DNA from: Clostridiales bacterium
Lineage (GTDB): Bacteria; Bacillota; Clostridia; Clostridiales; Oxobacteraceae
DNA: 51,037 nucleotides
Direction of reading: 5' to 3'
Assembly (NCBI GenBank): GCA_030016385.1
Contig: JASEJN010000019.1
Coordinates: 1-51,037, forward strand
Notes under the pieces: model-generated
Told to the model about the DNA's origin: nothing
Databases searched by the model: none
Seen by the model: the letters and a program-made list of their open reading frames with translations, nothing else
In this document: piece after piece, positions 27,005 through 36,262 of the stretch
How the letters are laid out: each line of letters opens with the position of its first letter
Position numbering within the stretch: the first letter of the stretch is position 1
Made by a program: the position numbers and the translations under genes

Positions 27005-28396
27005 ATGGAAACTAAAAAGAACATGGATAAAATAGTAAACATGTGCAGGGCAAGAGGATATGTATACCCCGGGTCGGAGATATATGGAGGGCTTGCAAAC
27101 ACATGGGATTACGGTCCCCTTGGAGTGGAGTTCAAGAACAATATAAAGAAGGCTTGGTGGAAAAAGTTCATACATGAGTCGGAGTTTAATGTAGGGTTGG
27201 ACTGTGCGATATTGATGAATCCCCAAACATGGGTTGCCTCAGGACATGTGGGCGGCTTCAGCGATCCTCTTATGGACTGCAGGGAATGCAAGGCAAGATT
27301 CAGAGCCGACAAGCTAATCGAGGATTATCTGAAACAGAATGGCGATGCCGAAGCGGTTGTCGATGGATGGAGCAATGAAAAGATGATGCATTTCATCGAT
27401 GAAAAAAATATAAAATGTCCAGAATGCGGTGCGCATAATTTTACTGAAATAAGAAAGTTTAATCTCATGTTTAAAACATACCAGGGAGTAACCGAGGATT
27501 CAAAGGCTGAGATATATTTAAGGCCTGAAACTGCCCAGGGTATATTCGTGAATTTTAAAAATGTACTGAGGACAACAAGAAAAAAAATACCTTTTGGCGT
27601 AGGGCAGATAGGCAAATCTTTTAGAAATGAGATAACACCGGGAAATTTCACATTCAGGACAAGAGAATTTGAGCAGATGGAGCTTGAGTTTTTCTGCAAA
27701 CCCGGTGAGGATTTGGAATGGTTTAAATACTGGAAGGATTTTTGCAAAAACTGGCTCTTAAGTTTGGGGCTAAAGGAAGAAAATATAAGACTGAGGAATC
27801 ACAGCAAGGAGGAACTTTCCCATTATAGCAAGGCAACGACGGACATCGAGTACCTTTTCCCGTTTGGATGGGGAGAACTGTGGGGCATAGCCGACAGGAC
27901 GGATTTTGATTTAAAACAGCATGAGAAATATTCAGGGGAGGAAATGGCTTATACCGACCCGTTTACAAATGAAAAATTCGTGCCATATTGCATAGAACCA
28001 TCGGTAGGTGCCGACAGAGTTGCATTAGCATTTTTAATAGATGCATACAATGAGGAAGACTTGGGCAAAGGCGACTCAAGGGTTGTCCTTAAGCTTCACC
28101 CGGCTCTGGCTCCTATGAATGCAGCGGTTCTTCCTCTTTCTAAAAAATTAGGTAAAGAGGCTTTTAATCTATATAAAAAACTTCAGGAAAAGTATAATGT
28201 GGATTATGATGAAACCGGGAGCATAGGCAAAAGATATAGAAGACAGGATGAAATAGGGACGCCGTATTGTATCACCTATGATTTTGATTCTTTAAATGAT
28301 AATTCGGTCACAATACGGGATAGGGACACAATGCAGCAGATAAGAGTAAATACGGACGGCGTTTTTAAATTTTTAGAAGAAAAGATTAAATTCTAA
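27005..28396 (+). CDS. glyS: Glycyl-tRNA synthetase (single-chain alpha2 type)
   Basis: 463 residues from the ATG at 27005 (AAGGAG at 26991-26996); a GTG at 26996 overlaps that ribosome site. Class II synthetase of the dimeric GlyQS/eukaryote-like type: N-terminal [15 protein letters not shown], the motif-2 region [25 protein letters not shown], and the motif-3 region [13 protein letters not shown]. CxxC pairs (CRECKARF and CPECGAHNF) lie in the insertion. A C-terminal anticodon-binding domain starts near 365 ([16 protein letters not shown]). It charges tRNA-Gly in the cytoplasm. The T-box leader directly upstream gives control by tRNA-Gly charging. Confidence 0.97.
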   Translation: METKKNMDKIVNMCRARGYVYPGSEIYGGLANTWDYGPLGVEFKNNIKKAWWKKFIHESEFNVGLDCAILMNPQTWVASGHVGGFSDPLMDCRECKARFRADKLIEDYLKQNGDAEAVVDGWSNEKMMHFIDEKNIKCPECGAHNFTEIRKFNLMFKTYQGVTEDSKAEIYLRPETAQGIFVNFKNVLRTTRKKIPFGVGQIGKSFRNEITPGNFTFRTREFEQMELEFFCKPGEDLEWFKYWKDFCKNWLLSLGLKEENIRLRNHSKEELSHYSKATTDIEYLFPFGWGELWGIADRTDFDLKQHEKYSGEEMAYTDPFTNEKFVPYCIEPSVGADRVALAFLIDAYNEEDLGKGDSRVVLKLHPALAPMNAAVLPLSKKLGKEAFNLYKKLQEKYNVDYDETGSIGKRYRRQDEIGTPYCITYDFDSLNDNSVTIRDRDTMQQIRVNTDGVFKFLEEKIKF

Positions 28397-28550
28397 ACTA
28401 TTGTTACAACTAAAAAACAATGCTTTAGGCTGTGCGTTTTAAAATAATTTAGGTATGACATTTAGTTCAGTATTTAAGCATAGCAGATGTATCCAAATAT
28501 TGTCTGATAGCATAATAATATTATATAACTTGTTTTATGAGGCTTTATTT

Positions 28551-30266
28551 ATGGATGCATCTGCTAAATTTAAGGAGAAAATGCAGTCAGCAAATCCTAA
28601 AAATCCTACGGATTCCCAAAGGCACGATATGCTGTATAAATCTCTTGTAAAAGCCGGAAGGGCTGAAGATTACCAGAATATAATAAATCTTTTATCGCCG
28701 CTGCCTGATATAATACGCTATGCATCGTCGGGAGAATTTAAAAATGTGAAGGTTGGTATTATAGGCGGAGGTCTTTCAGGCATGGCTGCAGCATTTGAGC
28801 TTAGAAAATTAGGATTTGACATAACTGTTTTTGAACCTACGACGACTCACATGGGAGGAAGAATATATACTTATTATTTTAATGATAACAAGACATTGTA
28901 TGGTGAGCTTGGAGCCATGAGATTTCCTGTATCCCATGAGACAGTCTGGCACTATATCGATTTATTCAAACTCGACACGGAACCGCTGCTCCAGTCGGAT
29001 CCAGAAACTTTTTTTTATATAAGGGGCATCAGGGTTAAAAACGATTCCGAGGGGAAAAATATATTCCACAAGATCTATCCGCAGTTCGAATTGACTGTTC
29101 AGGAAATGAATACTCCATGGCCGGCTCTTTTAGGCAAGGTAAACAGTTATTACCTCTCAACAATGCCTCCGGATATAAGGAAGCAGTTTCTTATGATATT
29201 GCCGGCATATGATCACAGGTATCAATCCATAGAAAACTTGAGCTCGAGGCAGGCATTGCAGCAGTATGGATTAAGCAATGAGGCTGTCAACTTGATCTCG
29301 AGCATTATGCCTAATTTCGGGGCACTTATTTATCATAGCTATGAATCGAGCTTATGCACTGACTATACCCTTGACTTTTCAAATCTTTATCAGATATGCG
29401 GCGGGATGGTAAAACTTCCCCTTGCCTTTTACAATTCCCTTACTTCGCCTCGCCCCAAAGAATATCCCGATATACCTCAGAGCGATATCGGAAATGTAAA
29501 CTGGAGGGGAGGGCAGTTGGTGACGGGTATCTACAAATCGGGTAATGACGGGAAGATAATATTGAGCTATAAAATACTGCAGAATAACAAAAATGACTTT
29601 GAAAAATTCGATTATGTTATATGTGCAGTACCGATACCGGTGTTAAAATCGATGGCTATTCAGCCATCATTTGCAGGGAAGAAAAGTCAGGTGATAAGGG
29701 AAGTATATTATGAAAATGCACAGAAGACTCTTTTTCTATGCAAGGAGCGTTTCTGGGAAAAGCAGGGTATAAGAGGTGGTTCATCTTTTACTGATGGAGT
29801 TATAGAAGTCGTATCATATCCGCAGGATTATAACCGGAGCATTACCAAGGGAAAGGGAAACGCTTTGCATGATAAAAGGGGCGTGCTTTTAGCTTCATAT
29901 AATATAGGTGAAGACGCATACGCCCTTGGAAATATATCTCCTTTTATACAGCGCGAGATTATCAAGAGGGAAATAGAAAAGGTGCATGGCCTGACAGAAG
30001 GCTATTTAGATAATATTGTCATAGATTCAAAGACAATCGACTGGGTCAGAGAGCCGTGGTTTTTCGGAGCTTTCCAAATGTTTTTGCCGGGACAGAAAAA
30101 GGATTTTTTATATTCTACATTTAAACCCGAATATGATAACAGAGTATTCTTTGCGGGTGAACATACCTCGGTAAAAAATGCATGGATGCAGGGCGCTTTG
30201 CAAAGCGGTATGGCGGCTGCCAACGATGTAGCCTACTATTCGATGATCCATAAATACCAAAGATAA
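28551..30266 (+). CDS. Flavin-dependent amine oxidase
   Basis: 571 residues from the ATG at 28551, with a modest TGAGG 8 nt upstream; the frame is open another 32 codons but without a ribosome site. The FAD-binding Rossmann motif VGIIGGGLSGMAAAFELRKLG lies near residue 67 after an N-terminal helical segment. The GG-doublet follow-up HMGGRIYTYYF and the C-terminal RVFFAGEHTSVKNAWMQGALQSG are the hallmarks of monoamine/L-amino-acid oxidases. The substrate is likely an amino acid or amine, with H2O2 as a by-product if oxygen is the acceptor, which is notable in an anaerobe-like background. No operon partners. No signal peptide. Confidence 0.9.
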   Translation: MDASAKFKEKMQSANPKNPTDSQRHDMLYKSLVKAGRAEDYQNIINLLSPLPDIIRYASSGEFKNVKVGIIGGGLSGMAAAFELRKLGFDITVFEPTTTHMGGRIYTYYFNDNKTLYGELGAMRFPVSHETVWHYIDLFKLDTEPLLQSDPETFFYIRGIRVKNDSEGKNIFHKIYPQFELTVQEMNTPWPALLGKVNSYYLSTMPPDIRKQFLMILPAYDHRYQSIENLSSRQALQQYGLSNEAVNLISSIMPNFGALIYHSYESSLCTDYTLDFSNLYQICGGMVKLPLAFYNSLTSPRPKEYPDIPQSDIGNVNWRGGQLVTGIYKSGNDGKIILSYKILQNNKNDFEKFDYVICAVPIPVLKSMAIQPSFAGKKSQVIREVYYENAQKTLFLCKERFWEKQGIRGGSSFTDGVIEVVSYPQDYNRSITKGKGNALHDKRGVLLASYNIGEDAYALGNISPFIQREIIKREIEKVHGLTEGYLDNIVIDSKTIDWVREPWFFGAFQMFLPGQKKDFLYSTFKPEYDNRVFFAGEHTSVKNAWMQGALQSGMAAANDVAYYSMIHKYQR

Positions 30267-30401
30267 TATATCTAACAGTTTTATCTAAATCAACTATACC
30301 TTGCTAAAATTTCATATTGCGGGCCAAAGTCGATAATAATTTGAAGATAATGGTCATAAATAAATAATAGATAAGTTAGTAAAATATGGGGGACATCCTA
30401 A

Positions 30402-30587
30402 TTGTATAAAGAGATTAAGGGACCGCTTAAGTGTGATATTAATCCTTTAAAGGGATGTGTCGGTTACTGCTGTAAATTTTGCATGATAGCAAGCGAATGC
30501 ACATTTGCCTGTCCTGGTGATCCTTCTGAATGCGGCAAAAAGATACAATGGATAAGAAAGCAGAAAAACAATACATTATATCCATAA
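30402..30587 (+). CDS. Small eight-cysteine protein
   Basis: 61 residues from a TTG start, with a G-rich site (ATGGGGGACAT) upstream. Eight Cys (11, 19, 23, 24, 27, 33, 37 and 44) lie in a compact CX7CX3CCX2CX5CX3CX6C array, followed by a basic tail (KKIQWIRKQKN). The density suggests iron-sulfur or zinc binding in the cytoplasm; no signal peptide is present. Not a named family that I recognise. It stands alone between the amine oxidase and tRNA-Arg. Confidence 0.6.
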   Translation: MYKEIKGPLKCDINPLKGCVGYCCKFCMIASECTFACPGDPSECGKKIQWIRKQKNNTLYP

Positions 30588-30710
30588 TAGTATTCTTCAA
30601 ATTTGCCTCTATATTATAATAGCAAGCATTTTCACAACAACTGTTAAATAGTCCAAGCACTTGAAATGGAAGCACAACTGTAATAGAATATAAAAGATGA
30701 TTGATATAAT

Positions 30711-30787
30711 GCGTCCGTAGCTCATTTGGATAGAGTATCTGATTCCGAATCAGAGGGTGGCAGGTTCGAATCCTGTCGGACGCACCA
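30711..30787 (+). tRNA. tRNA-Arg (anticodon CCG)
   Basis: A complete cloverleaf: acceptor arms GCGTCCG and CGGACGC, D arm with TAGCTCA...GGATAGAG, anticodon stem TCTGA/TCAGA with loop TTCCGAA (anticodon CCG, reads CGG), T arm with GGTTCGAATCC, and an encoded CCA end. TATAAT directly abuts the 5' end at 30705-30710, which is closer than usual for a tRNA promoter. It stands exactly where codon usage changes to CGG-rich genes. Confidence 0.97.
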
Positions 30788-31015
30788 AATTATCCCAATA
30801 TCTGAATTTTCGGTGTTGGGGATTTTTATAACTGATAAATTCCAATTTGAAAGGATTCCCTATTTTTATCCGTTTTTATATATTGTGGTATATACTGAGA
30901 TAAAGATATATCATTGGTGCGATGGATATGGCTATGTTGTATGAATAAATTTATCCTGATCTTGATATCAAAGAATATCTTTGTAATTCCATTCAGTTAT
31001 GTAAGGAGGTAGAAA

Positions 31016-31891
31016 ATGACAGATTACATAATTGCAACTGCTTCAACCGCAGATCTTCCTGCGGAATATTTTAAAGAACATGATATCCCGTATATCAGCT
31101 ACACTTATACTGTTGATAATAAGCCGTATGTTGACGACTGCCGAGAAGAGACAAGAGCAGCCACCTATACAGCGATGCGGAAAGGTGCGATGGCAGCAAC
31201 TTCTATGATCAATAGTTATGCATACTATGAATTTTTCAAAAAACTCATGGATACGGGGAAAAATGTAATTTTTTTAGACATGACCCGTCAGATATCACAT
31301 TCCTTCATTAGTGCCGGGGAAGCGGCCGATCAGATCCATAAAGAATATCCGAATCAGCGCTTTTACCTGATGGATACACTCTGTGTGTCCGGGGGCCTTG
31401 GGATGCTGGTGTACTACATGGTCAAGCTTCGGGAAGCCGGCCGGAGTTTTGACGAGACGATCAAATGGGCGGAAGCCAACAAACTCAGAATCATTCACTG
31501 GTTTACGGTAGATAATCTCAACTACCTCAAACGCGGGGGGCGTGTTTCCAACGCTGCAGCTTTGGTGGGATCGCTCCTTTCCATAAAGCCTGTCCTCTAT
31601 GTATCAGATGAAGGCAAACTCGTTGTAGCCTCTAAAGTCCGCAGCAGAAAAACTGCCTTGCTCTATATCATTGCCAGAATGAAAGAGGATTTTACCGAGC
31701 CGGACGGCAAAGAGGTATTCATTCTTCATGCTGACTGCATGAGGGATGCGGAATTTATGCGAAAAAAGATACTTGAAGCATTCCCGACTGTATCGAAAGT
31801 GACGATCATGAGTCTTGGCGCTGTCGTCGGCGCACATTGCGGGCCGGGGCTGCTCACCATATTTTATCTTGGCGACAAACGTTATTCATAA
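31016..31891 (+). CDS. DegV-family fatty-acid-binding protein
   Basis: 291 residues of the DegV fold: the N-terminal TASTADLPAEYFKEHDI segment, TSMINSYAYYEFF, the central DTLCVSGGLGMLVYYMV, and RGGRVSNAAALVGSLLSIKPVL. DegV proteins bind one long-chain fatty acid and, as FakB, present it to the kinase FakA. No FakA gene lies here. GTAAGGAGG precedes the ATG. Its codons (CGG, CGC, ATC, GGG) differ from genes left of the tRNA. It stands alone, with no clear terminator. Confidence 0.92.
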   Translation: MTDYIIATASTADLPAEYFKEHDIPYISYTYTVDNKPYVDDCREETRAATYTAMRKGAMAATSMINSYAYYEFFKKLMDTGKNVIFLDMTRQISHSFISAGEAADQIHKEYPNQRFYLMDTLCVSGGLGMLVYYMVKLREAGRSFDETIKWAEANKLRIIHWFTVDNLNYLKRGGRVSNAAALVGSLLSIKPVLYVSDEGKLVVASKVRSRKTALLYIIARMKEDFTEPDGKEVFILHADCMRDAEFMRKKILEAFPTVSKVTIMSLGAVVGAHCGPGLLTIFYLGDKRYS

Positions 31892-32222
31892 TGAATAATT
31901 TTCGATTTTGCGTTAAAAAAGTCGCATTAGCAAATAGTTAAAGAAATTATGACAGTATTATAAATGGCAGAGGATGTATTTCAAATTCAAATTAAAAATA
32001 ATGTGTTGATTTGTAGTAGCGGTCTTGCATCTAAATTAAGCAAATGACGCAAGTTAAAAGTCACATTTTTATTGGTGATAAGCTTAAGATGATCACAAAA
32101 CGGCGAATATTAATCTTGGCACCATATAAATATTTTGATAAAATATGAGTATAAACAGTTGAAAGTGTTGTTATGGCAAATATCAGGCAAGTTCAGTCTT
32201 ATTCGCGGGCATGGAGGCAATC
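31892..32222. other. Intergenic region without recognisable features
   Basis: 331 nt between DegV and the QueG-like gene. I see no terminator with a T run and no promoter pair I can defend. TCTAAATTAAGCAAATGAC near 32029 recurs with one change (TCTAAATTGAGCAAATGAC) near 38497, which may be a shared remnant or chance. Confidence 0.4.
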
Positions 32223-33113
32223 ATGAGAGATGAAATTATAGGATTATCCAAGATCAGCTATATAGATGAGATAAGATTTATTGATTCTGACAAGTTGACG
32301 GATGATTATATTGGTGATGAGCGAAAATTTATAGGAAGACAGCCGACCAATATTATGCCTGATGCAGAAACAATCGTAATTGCTGCTATATATATTGGAG
32401 GATTTGTAACAGCAAATTATCCCGAGTATGGGAGGATGAGCAGGCTAGTCCTCTCTGGGTATTATTCTAATATTGTAAAACCGCTGATCCCAATAAAAGA
32501 ATATTTGATGTCATGCGGTTATAAAGCTATCATTATGGATAGTGAAAGCGATATAAAGTCAATACCTCTGAAAGGTGCGGCTGTGAAAGCCGGTCTTGGA
32601 TGGATTGGGAAGAACTCTTTATTAGTCAATAACAAATATGGGTCTTTTCTGGCTCTTGGAGCAATTTTGACAAACGCAAACATAAGCGAGAAATATCCTA
32701 TTGCTAAAAATATGTGCGGCAATTGTTCAAAATGTATAGAAGGATGCCCTGTAAAGGCAATAGATGTTCCACAACGGCTTAACAGGGCAAAATGCCTTTC
32801 AAACTTACTTGAAGATTATAATAGTAATTTGGACATCATTCAAAAAATTAACACAGATGGTTATTTTTTTGAATGTGACATTTGTCAAAATATCTGTCCA
32901 TGGAATCAGAAGCATATCCCAACCCCGTTAGATACTCCATACGGAAGACTTTTTCGAGGCGATAAGTTGAATCATATTATGAAAGTGGACCATCTCAAGC
33001 ATATGGATGAGGAAACTTATGAAATGGAATTGGCCCCATTGATGATCGGATATAAATTGCCTTATAAAACGTTCAAGCGTAATATCGCAATTTTATTTGG
33101 GCAGGGAATCTGA
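32223..33113 (+). CDS. QueG-like iron-sulfur protein (short epoxyqueuosine reductase homologue)
   Basis: 296 residues from the ATG at 32223 (GGAGG 5 nt upstream). The QueG core is clear: AAVKAGLGWIGKNSLLVNNKYGSFLALG, then two cluster motifs, CGNCSKCIEGCPVKAI and CDICQNICPWNQ, which bind two [4Fe-4S] clusters next to the cobalamin. QueG reduces epoxyqueuosine to queuosine in tRNA. This protein ends soon after the clusters and lacks the C-terminal HEAT-type tRNA-binding repeats of full QueG (about 380 residues). It may therefore be a paralogue with another substrate. No other queuosine gene is nearby. Confidence 0.85.
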   Translation: MRDEIIGLSKISYIDEIRFIDSDKLTDDYIGDERKFIGRQPTNIMPDAETIVIAAIYIGGFVTANYPEYGRMSRLVLSGYYSNIVKPLIPIKEYLMSCGYKAIIMDSESDIKSIPLKGAAVKAGLGWIGKNSLLVNNKYGSFLALGAILTNANISEKYPIAKNMCGNCSKCIEGCPVKAIDVPQRLNRAKCLSNLLEDYNSNLDIIQKINTDGYFFECDICQNICPWNQKHIPTPLDTPYGRLFRGDKLNHIMKVDHLKHMDEETYEMELAPLMIGYKLPYKTFKRNIAILFGQGI

Positions 33114-33150
33114 TATAAAGATGCGAGTACAATTAAGGGAGTGGAATCTC

Positions 33151-33320
33151 TTGAAAAATAAAACAACCGGCGAAGTGATGCTAACCATTGCAATTTTATT
33201 TGGGGCACAGCTTTAGTTGCGCAAAGGATGGGCGCGAATAGCGTAGGGCCATTTTTACGTTCAATGCTATCGTTTTATCGTGGCTTTGCATTTTTATTCG
33301 CCGATTTTCCTGATGCTAAG
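33151..33320 (+). pseudogene. EamA/DMT-family transporter remnant, frameshifted and truncated
   Basis: Behind AAGGGAGTGG, a TTG opens KNKTTGEVMLTIAILF and then stops. Shifting by one base at the TTTGGGGC run restores WGTALVAQRMGANSVGPF, which reads on as the first helix region of an EamA (drug/metabolite transporter) permease. One T appears to be missing. Only the first 50 or so codons remain before the frame passes into unrelated sequence, so at least four-fifths of the gene is gone. Confidence 0.75.
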
Positions 33321-33558
33321 CAGATATGATAACAGCACATATGACCCAGAGAATCTGAAACGGCAGGTTCGTCGATTGGTCTGCTCTTTTTCAGAGAGAA
33401 GGGATTTGTCACCTTTGGCAAAATATGAAAATATAGAGAAAATGTTTACCAGTGTTAAAGCCGAAACCGCTATTTTTGAAACAGGCGGTCATATCATTTC
33501 CGGACATGGTGATGAGGTCAATAAGGTAATACAGAATTTTACAGAGAAAACAGAATAA
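33310..33558 (+). pseudogene. C-terminal remnant of an alpha/beta-hydrolase
   Basis: An open frame gives about 80 residues ending in the segment ETAIFETGGHIISGHGDEV, the usual C-terminal strand and catalytic-His region (GGH) of alpha/beta-hydrolases. The catalytic Ser and Asp parts are missing, and no ribosome site or credible start is seen. It joins directly to the EamA remnant, so a deletion has fused two broken genes. Functional expression is unlikely. Confidence 0.6.
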
Positions 33559-33684
33559 TGCAGTTTGCATAATGCTGGAGTTTTGCTTTTTTATAAAAGT
33601 CTGTAAACTTACAGATTGTTATCAATTAGTTCGAATCAATGGATTATATCGATATGTTATAATGATAAAAAAAGGGGGATTTTC

Positions 33685-34578
33685 ATGGATTCAAAAAATC
33701 AAAAATCAATTTCCAGAGAGACACTTAATCTCCTTCGTACAATGCAGCAAAACGAAGTCGACGAATCTGAGATTTACCGTCGCATTGCGGCATACGCGAA
33801 AGATGAAAAGAACAGAAAAGTGCTTTTAAGGCTTTCCAATGAAGAACATGCTCATGCCATGAAATGGAATGAGTATACTGGGGAAGAACTGCGACCGCGC
33901 ATCGGCAGAGTATTTAGGAGAATGCTTGTGGTAAAGCTGTTTGGGTTTACATTTGCGGTCAAGCAGATGGAGAATGGTGAAAAAAACGCCCAGGAAAAAT
34001 ACGAATGGCTGTCACGTGAAGTACCGGAGGCAGAAGAAATCCAATCACAGGAAAAAGAGCATGAAAGTGAGCTGATCGGACTTCTGGATGAGGAGCGGCT
34101 GAGATACGTCGGCTCCATGGTGCTGGGGCTAAACGATGCACTGGTGGAAATGACCGGCACTCTTGCCGGACTGACGCTTGCCATGCAGAATACGCGCCTA
34201 ATTGCACTTTCCGGCTTGATTACGGGCATTTCGGCGACGCTTTCGATGGCGGCTTCCGAATTTCTCTCCGCGAAAAGCGAAGGCCGGACTGATGCGGCAA
34301 AATCGAGCGTTTACACCGGTGTTACATATCTTGTCGCAGTCGCGCTGTTGATCCTGCCGTATCTTCTACTTTCTAAGCAGCATTATCTGCCTGCACTGGG
34401 TCTGATGCTGGCGATCGTCATTTTGATTTTGGTGGTATTCAATTATTATATTGCAGTAGCCAAGGACATGTCATTTGGAAAGCGTTTCGGGCAGATGGCT
34501 TTTATAAGCCTCGGGGTAGCTGCGCTTTCGTTCCTTGCCGGCCTCTTCATGAAAAATGTGATGAATGTGAGCTTATGA
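33685..34578 (+). CDS. Rubrerythrin-VIT fusion, membrane iron/manganese exporter (MbfA-like)
   Basis: 298 residues from the ATG at 33685 (AAAGGGGGAT upstream). The N-terminal 130 residues are a ferritin-like/rubrerythrin domain with metal-ligand ExxH motifs (LSNEEHAHAMKW, then SQEKEHESEL). A VIT1/CCC1 transporter domain follows, with LGLNDALVEMTGTLAGLTLAM, GISATLSMAASEFLSAKSEGR and about five membrane helices. MbfA-type proteins export ferrous iron and protect against peroxide stress. The codon usage is of the CGC/CTG-rich type seen from 31 to 44 kb. Monocistronic, convergent with the oxidoreductase gene; no clear terminator between them. Confidence 0.92.
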   Translation: MDSKNQKSISRETLNLLRTMQQNEVDESEIYRRIAAYAKDEKNRKVLLRLSNEEHAHAMKWNEYTGEELRPRIGRVFRRMLVVKLFGFTFAVKQMENGEKNAQEKYEWLSREVPEAEEIQSQEKEHESELIGLLDEERLRYVGSMVLGLNDALVEMTGTLAGLTLAMQNTRLIALSGLITGISATLSMAASEFLSAKSEGRTDAAKSSVYTGVTYLVAVALLILPYLLLSKQHYLPALGLMLAIVILILVVFNYYIAVAKDMSFGKRFGQMAFISLGVAALSFLAGLFMKNVMNVSL

Positions 34579-34715
34579 GCATACCGATCCGAAAATCCAC
34601 TTTATCCAATTGAACGGCAGATTCATTTTGCTCTCTTGAAACAATAGTTGATGTATGCCATAAGAATTTTGCGTATTAATGATTATGCTCATTCTGTATG
34701 GTTTGCATCGGCTTG

Positions 34716-36203
34716 TCAGAGCGGGTTTGAGTTAAACTTCCGCCGTTCATTTTTACAAAGCCTTTTGATCGCCTTCTTGCCGGAGAGAGCGTTTAAGAAC
34801 AGTGCTCCTGCAGAAGTGGCCCATACCCCGACGAAATAAAAATTGTCAAGGCCGGTAATGGTCATATCCTTACTGCTAAACAAACTGTTCAGAATATCCG
34901 GTTTCTTTTTAGGCGGATTGGCAAAACCGTGTGTTCCGCCCATGAAACGCTCCCATGTGAGCAAAGTGGAAACATCGATAGCTTCAACTTGATTTGCAAT
35001 GCCGTGAAAATGGCTTTCCAAAAGATCGATCACTTTTGCGGCCACTCTCTGCTTTTCTGCTTCATATTCTTTTCTGTCGGCAGACAGTTTTTTCCAGTAG
35101 GAGTAGGCTGAAGTAAGCTCAACTTTGATTACGCCTTTTCCATTGGGAGCCATGGTTTTGTCGAAACCGTAGATCTGCATTTCCAGCGAGGTGAACTCGT
35201 GCCCCGCAATGGTGATCGGTTTATCTAAAAGCATGACCAGACTGGACGGCTCTTTAGAAAGATCTCGGTCGACACCAAGAAAAATACTTACCGCAAAATC
35301 GGTTGTGTCGTCAGGCTCAGCACAGTATGCTTTGAGCCGTTCATCCATATATTTCCCGTCAAGCAGTTTTAAAAGTGTCTTTCGCCCGTCAGCGTTGGAA
35401 ATGATGATATCGGCAAATTCCTCTGTACCATCATCCAGCTTTACGCCCACAGCCCTGCCATTGTCCGTGATGATTTTTGTGGCCTTCTTACAGCAGTAAA
35501 GCTTGCCGCCCAGTGCATTGTATCGTTTGACGATACCGTCGACAAAAGACATACTCGCACCAACAGGCCATGCTATATCCCGATTTAAACCGGAGGCATG
35601 GCGCATCAGATGCAGAAACATGGGAATGGAAGGATTAGAATATACCAGAAGAGGAAATGCCTTCTGCAAAAATGGATCGGTAAAACGTTTTGCAAAATCA
35701 TGCATGGAAATTTTAAACCATTTCATGTTCTGGAAGACAATTGGTGCGTGCCAGAGCATGTTCAGGATATTCCCTGTCATCATGTCACCCATCATATCAT
35801 ATTTTGCGACATCGCGAATTCCTTTTACATATGAGCGGATGACATTCGCGTCTTGCGGCGACAATTCACACAGATGCTTTTCAAGTGCATCCGGATCATA
35901 GTAGTCATTGAGCATCCTGCCGTCAGGGGATGCCACGCTTACGCATTCCTTTGGGCATACCAGTTCCGTGGGCATGGCGCCGACCTCCAGCCAGAGCCGG
36001 TGAATCTTTGAGCTTGGGGAACAGCCCATAAGATGGTGGATGCAAGCGTCAAAAGTATAGCCGCCGCGTTTCCACGATGCACATTGTCCTCCCGGACGGT
36101 AATTCATCTCATAGATGCGGGTGTCAAACCCGTTCATCTGACCGTAAATGCCTGCGGATAGCCCACCCATACCGGCACCTATAATAATAATCGATTTTGG
36201 CAT
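34716..36203 (-). CDS. CrtI/phytoene desaturase-like FAD oxidoreductase
   Basis: 495 residues from the ATG at 36203 with AAAAGGAGG upstream. The N-terminal dinucleotide motif IIIIGAGMGGLSAGIYGQMNG is followed by YRPGGQCASWKRGGYTFD, as in the phytoene-desaturase/retinol-saturase family, and the C-terminus YFVGVWATSAGALFLNALSG is the FAD-closing motif. The substrate is unknown; members dehydrogenate or saturate carotenoids and other lipids. No phytoene synthase is nearby. It is divergent from the TetR gene across a 630-nt gap holding a palindromic element, and may be a TetR target, but that is inference. Confidence 0.87.
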   Translation of the reverse strand: MPKSIIIIGAGMGGLSAGIYGQMNGFDTRIYEMNYRPGGQCASWKRGGYTFDACIHHLMGCSPSSKIHRLWLEVGAMPTELVCPKECVSVASPDGRMLNDYYDPDALEKHLCELSPQDANVIRSYVKGIRDVAKYDMMGDMMTGNILNMLWHAPIVFQNMKWFKISMHDFAKRFTDPFLQKAFPLLVYSNPSIPMFLHLMRHASGLNRDIAWPVGASMSFVDGIVKRYNALGGKLYCCKKATKIITDNGRAVGVKLDDGTEEFADIIISNADGRKTLLKLLDGKYMDERLKAYCAEPDDTTDFAVSIFLGVDRDLSKEPSSLVMLLDKPITIAGHEFTSLEMQIYGFDKTMAPNGKGVIKVELTSAYSYWKKLSADRKEYEAEKQRVAAKVIDLLESHFHGIANQVEAIDVSTLLTWERFMGGTHGFANPPKKKPDILNSLFSSKDMTITGLDNFYFVGVWATSAGALFLNALSGKKAIKRLCKNERRKFNSNPL

Positions 36204-36262
36204 ATGCTGCCTCCTTTTCGGTAAAATCAAATAGACTTTGGCTGATTCATAAATATGTTAAA

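Noticed and set aside
30763..30787. Integration (att) site at the tRNA-Arg 3' end
   Set aside because: No second copy of this 3' end and no integrase gene was found in the window.
30726..30944. 72-codon open frame beginning inside tRNA-Arg
   Set aside because: It overlaps the tRNA and has no ribosome site or family signal.
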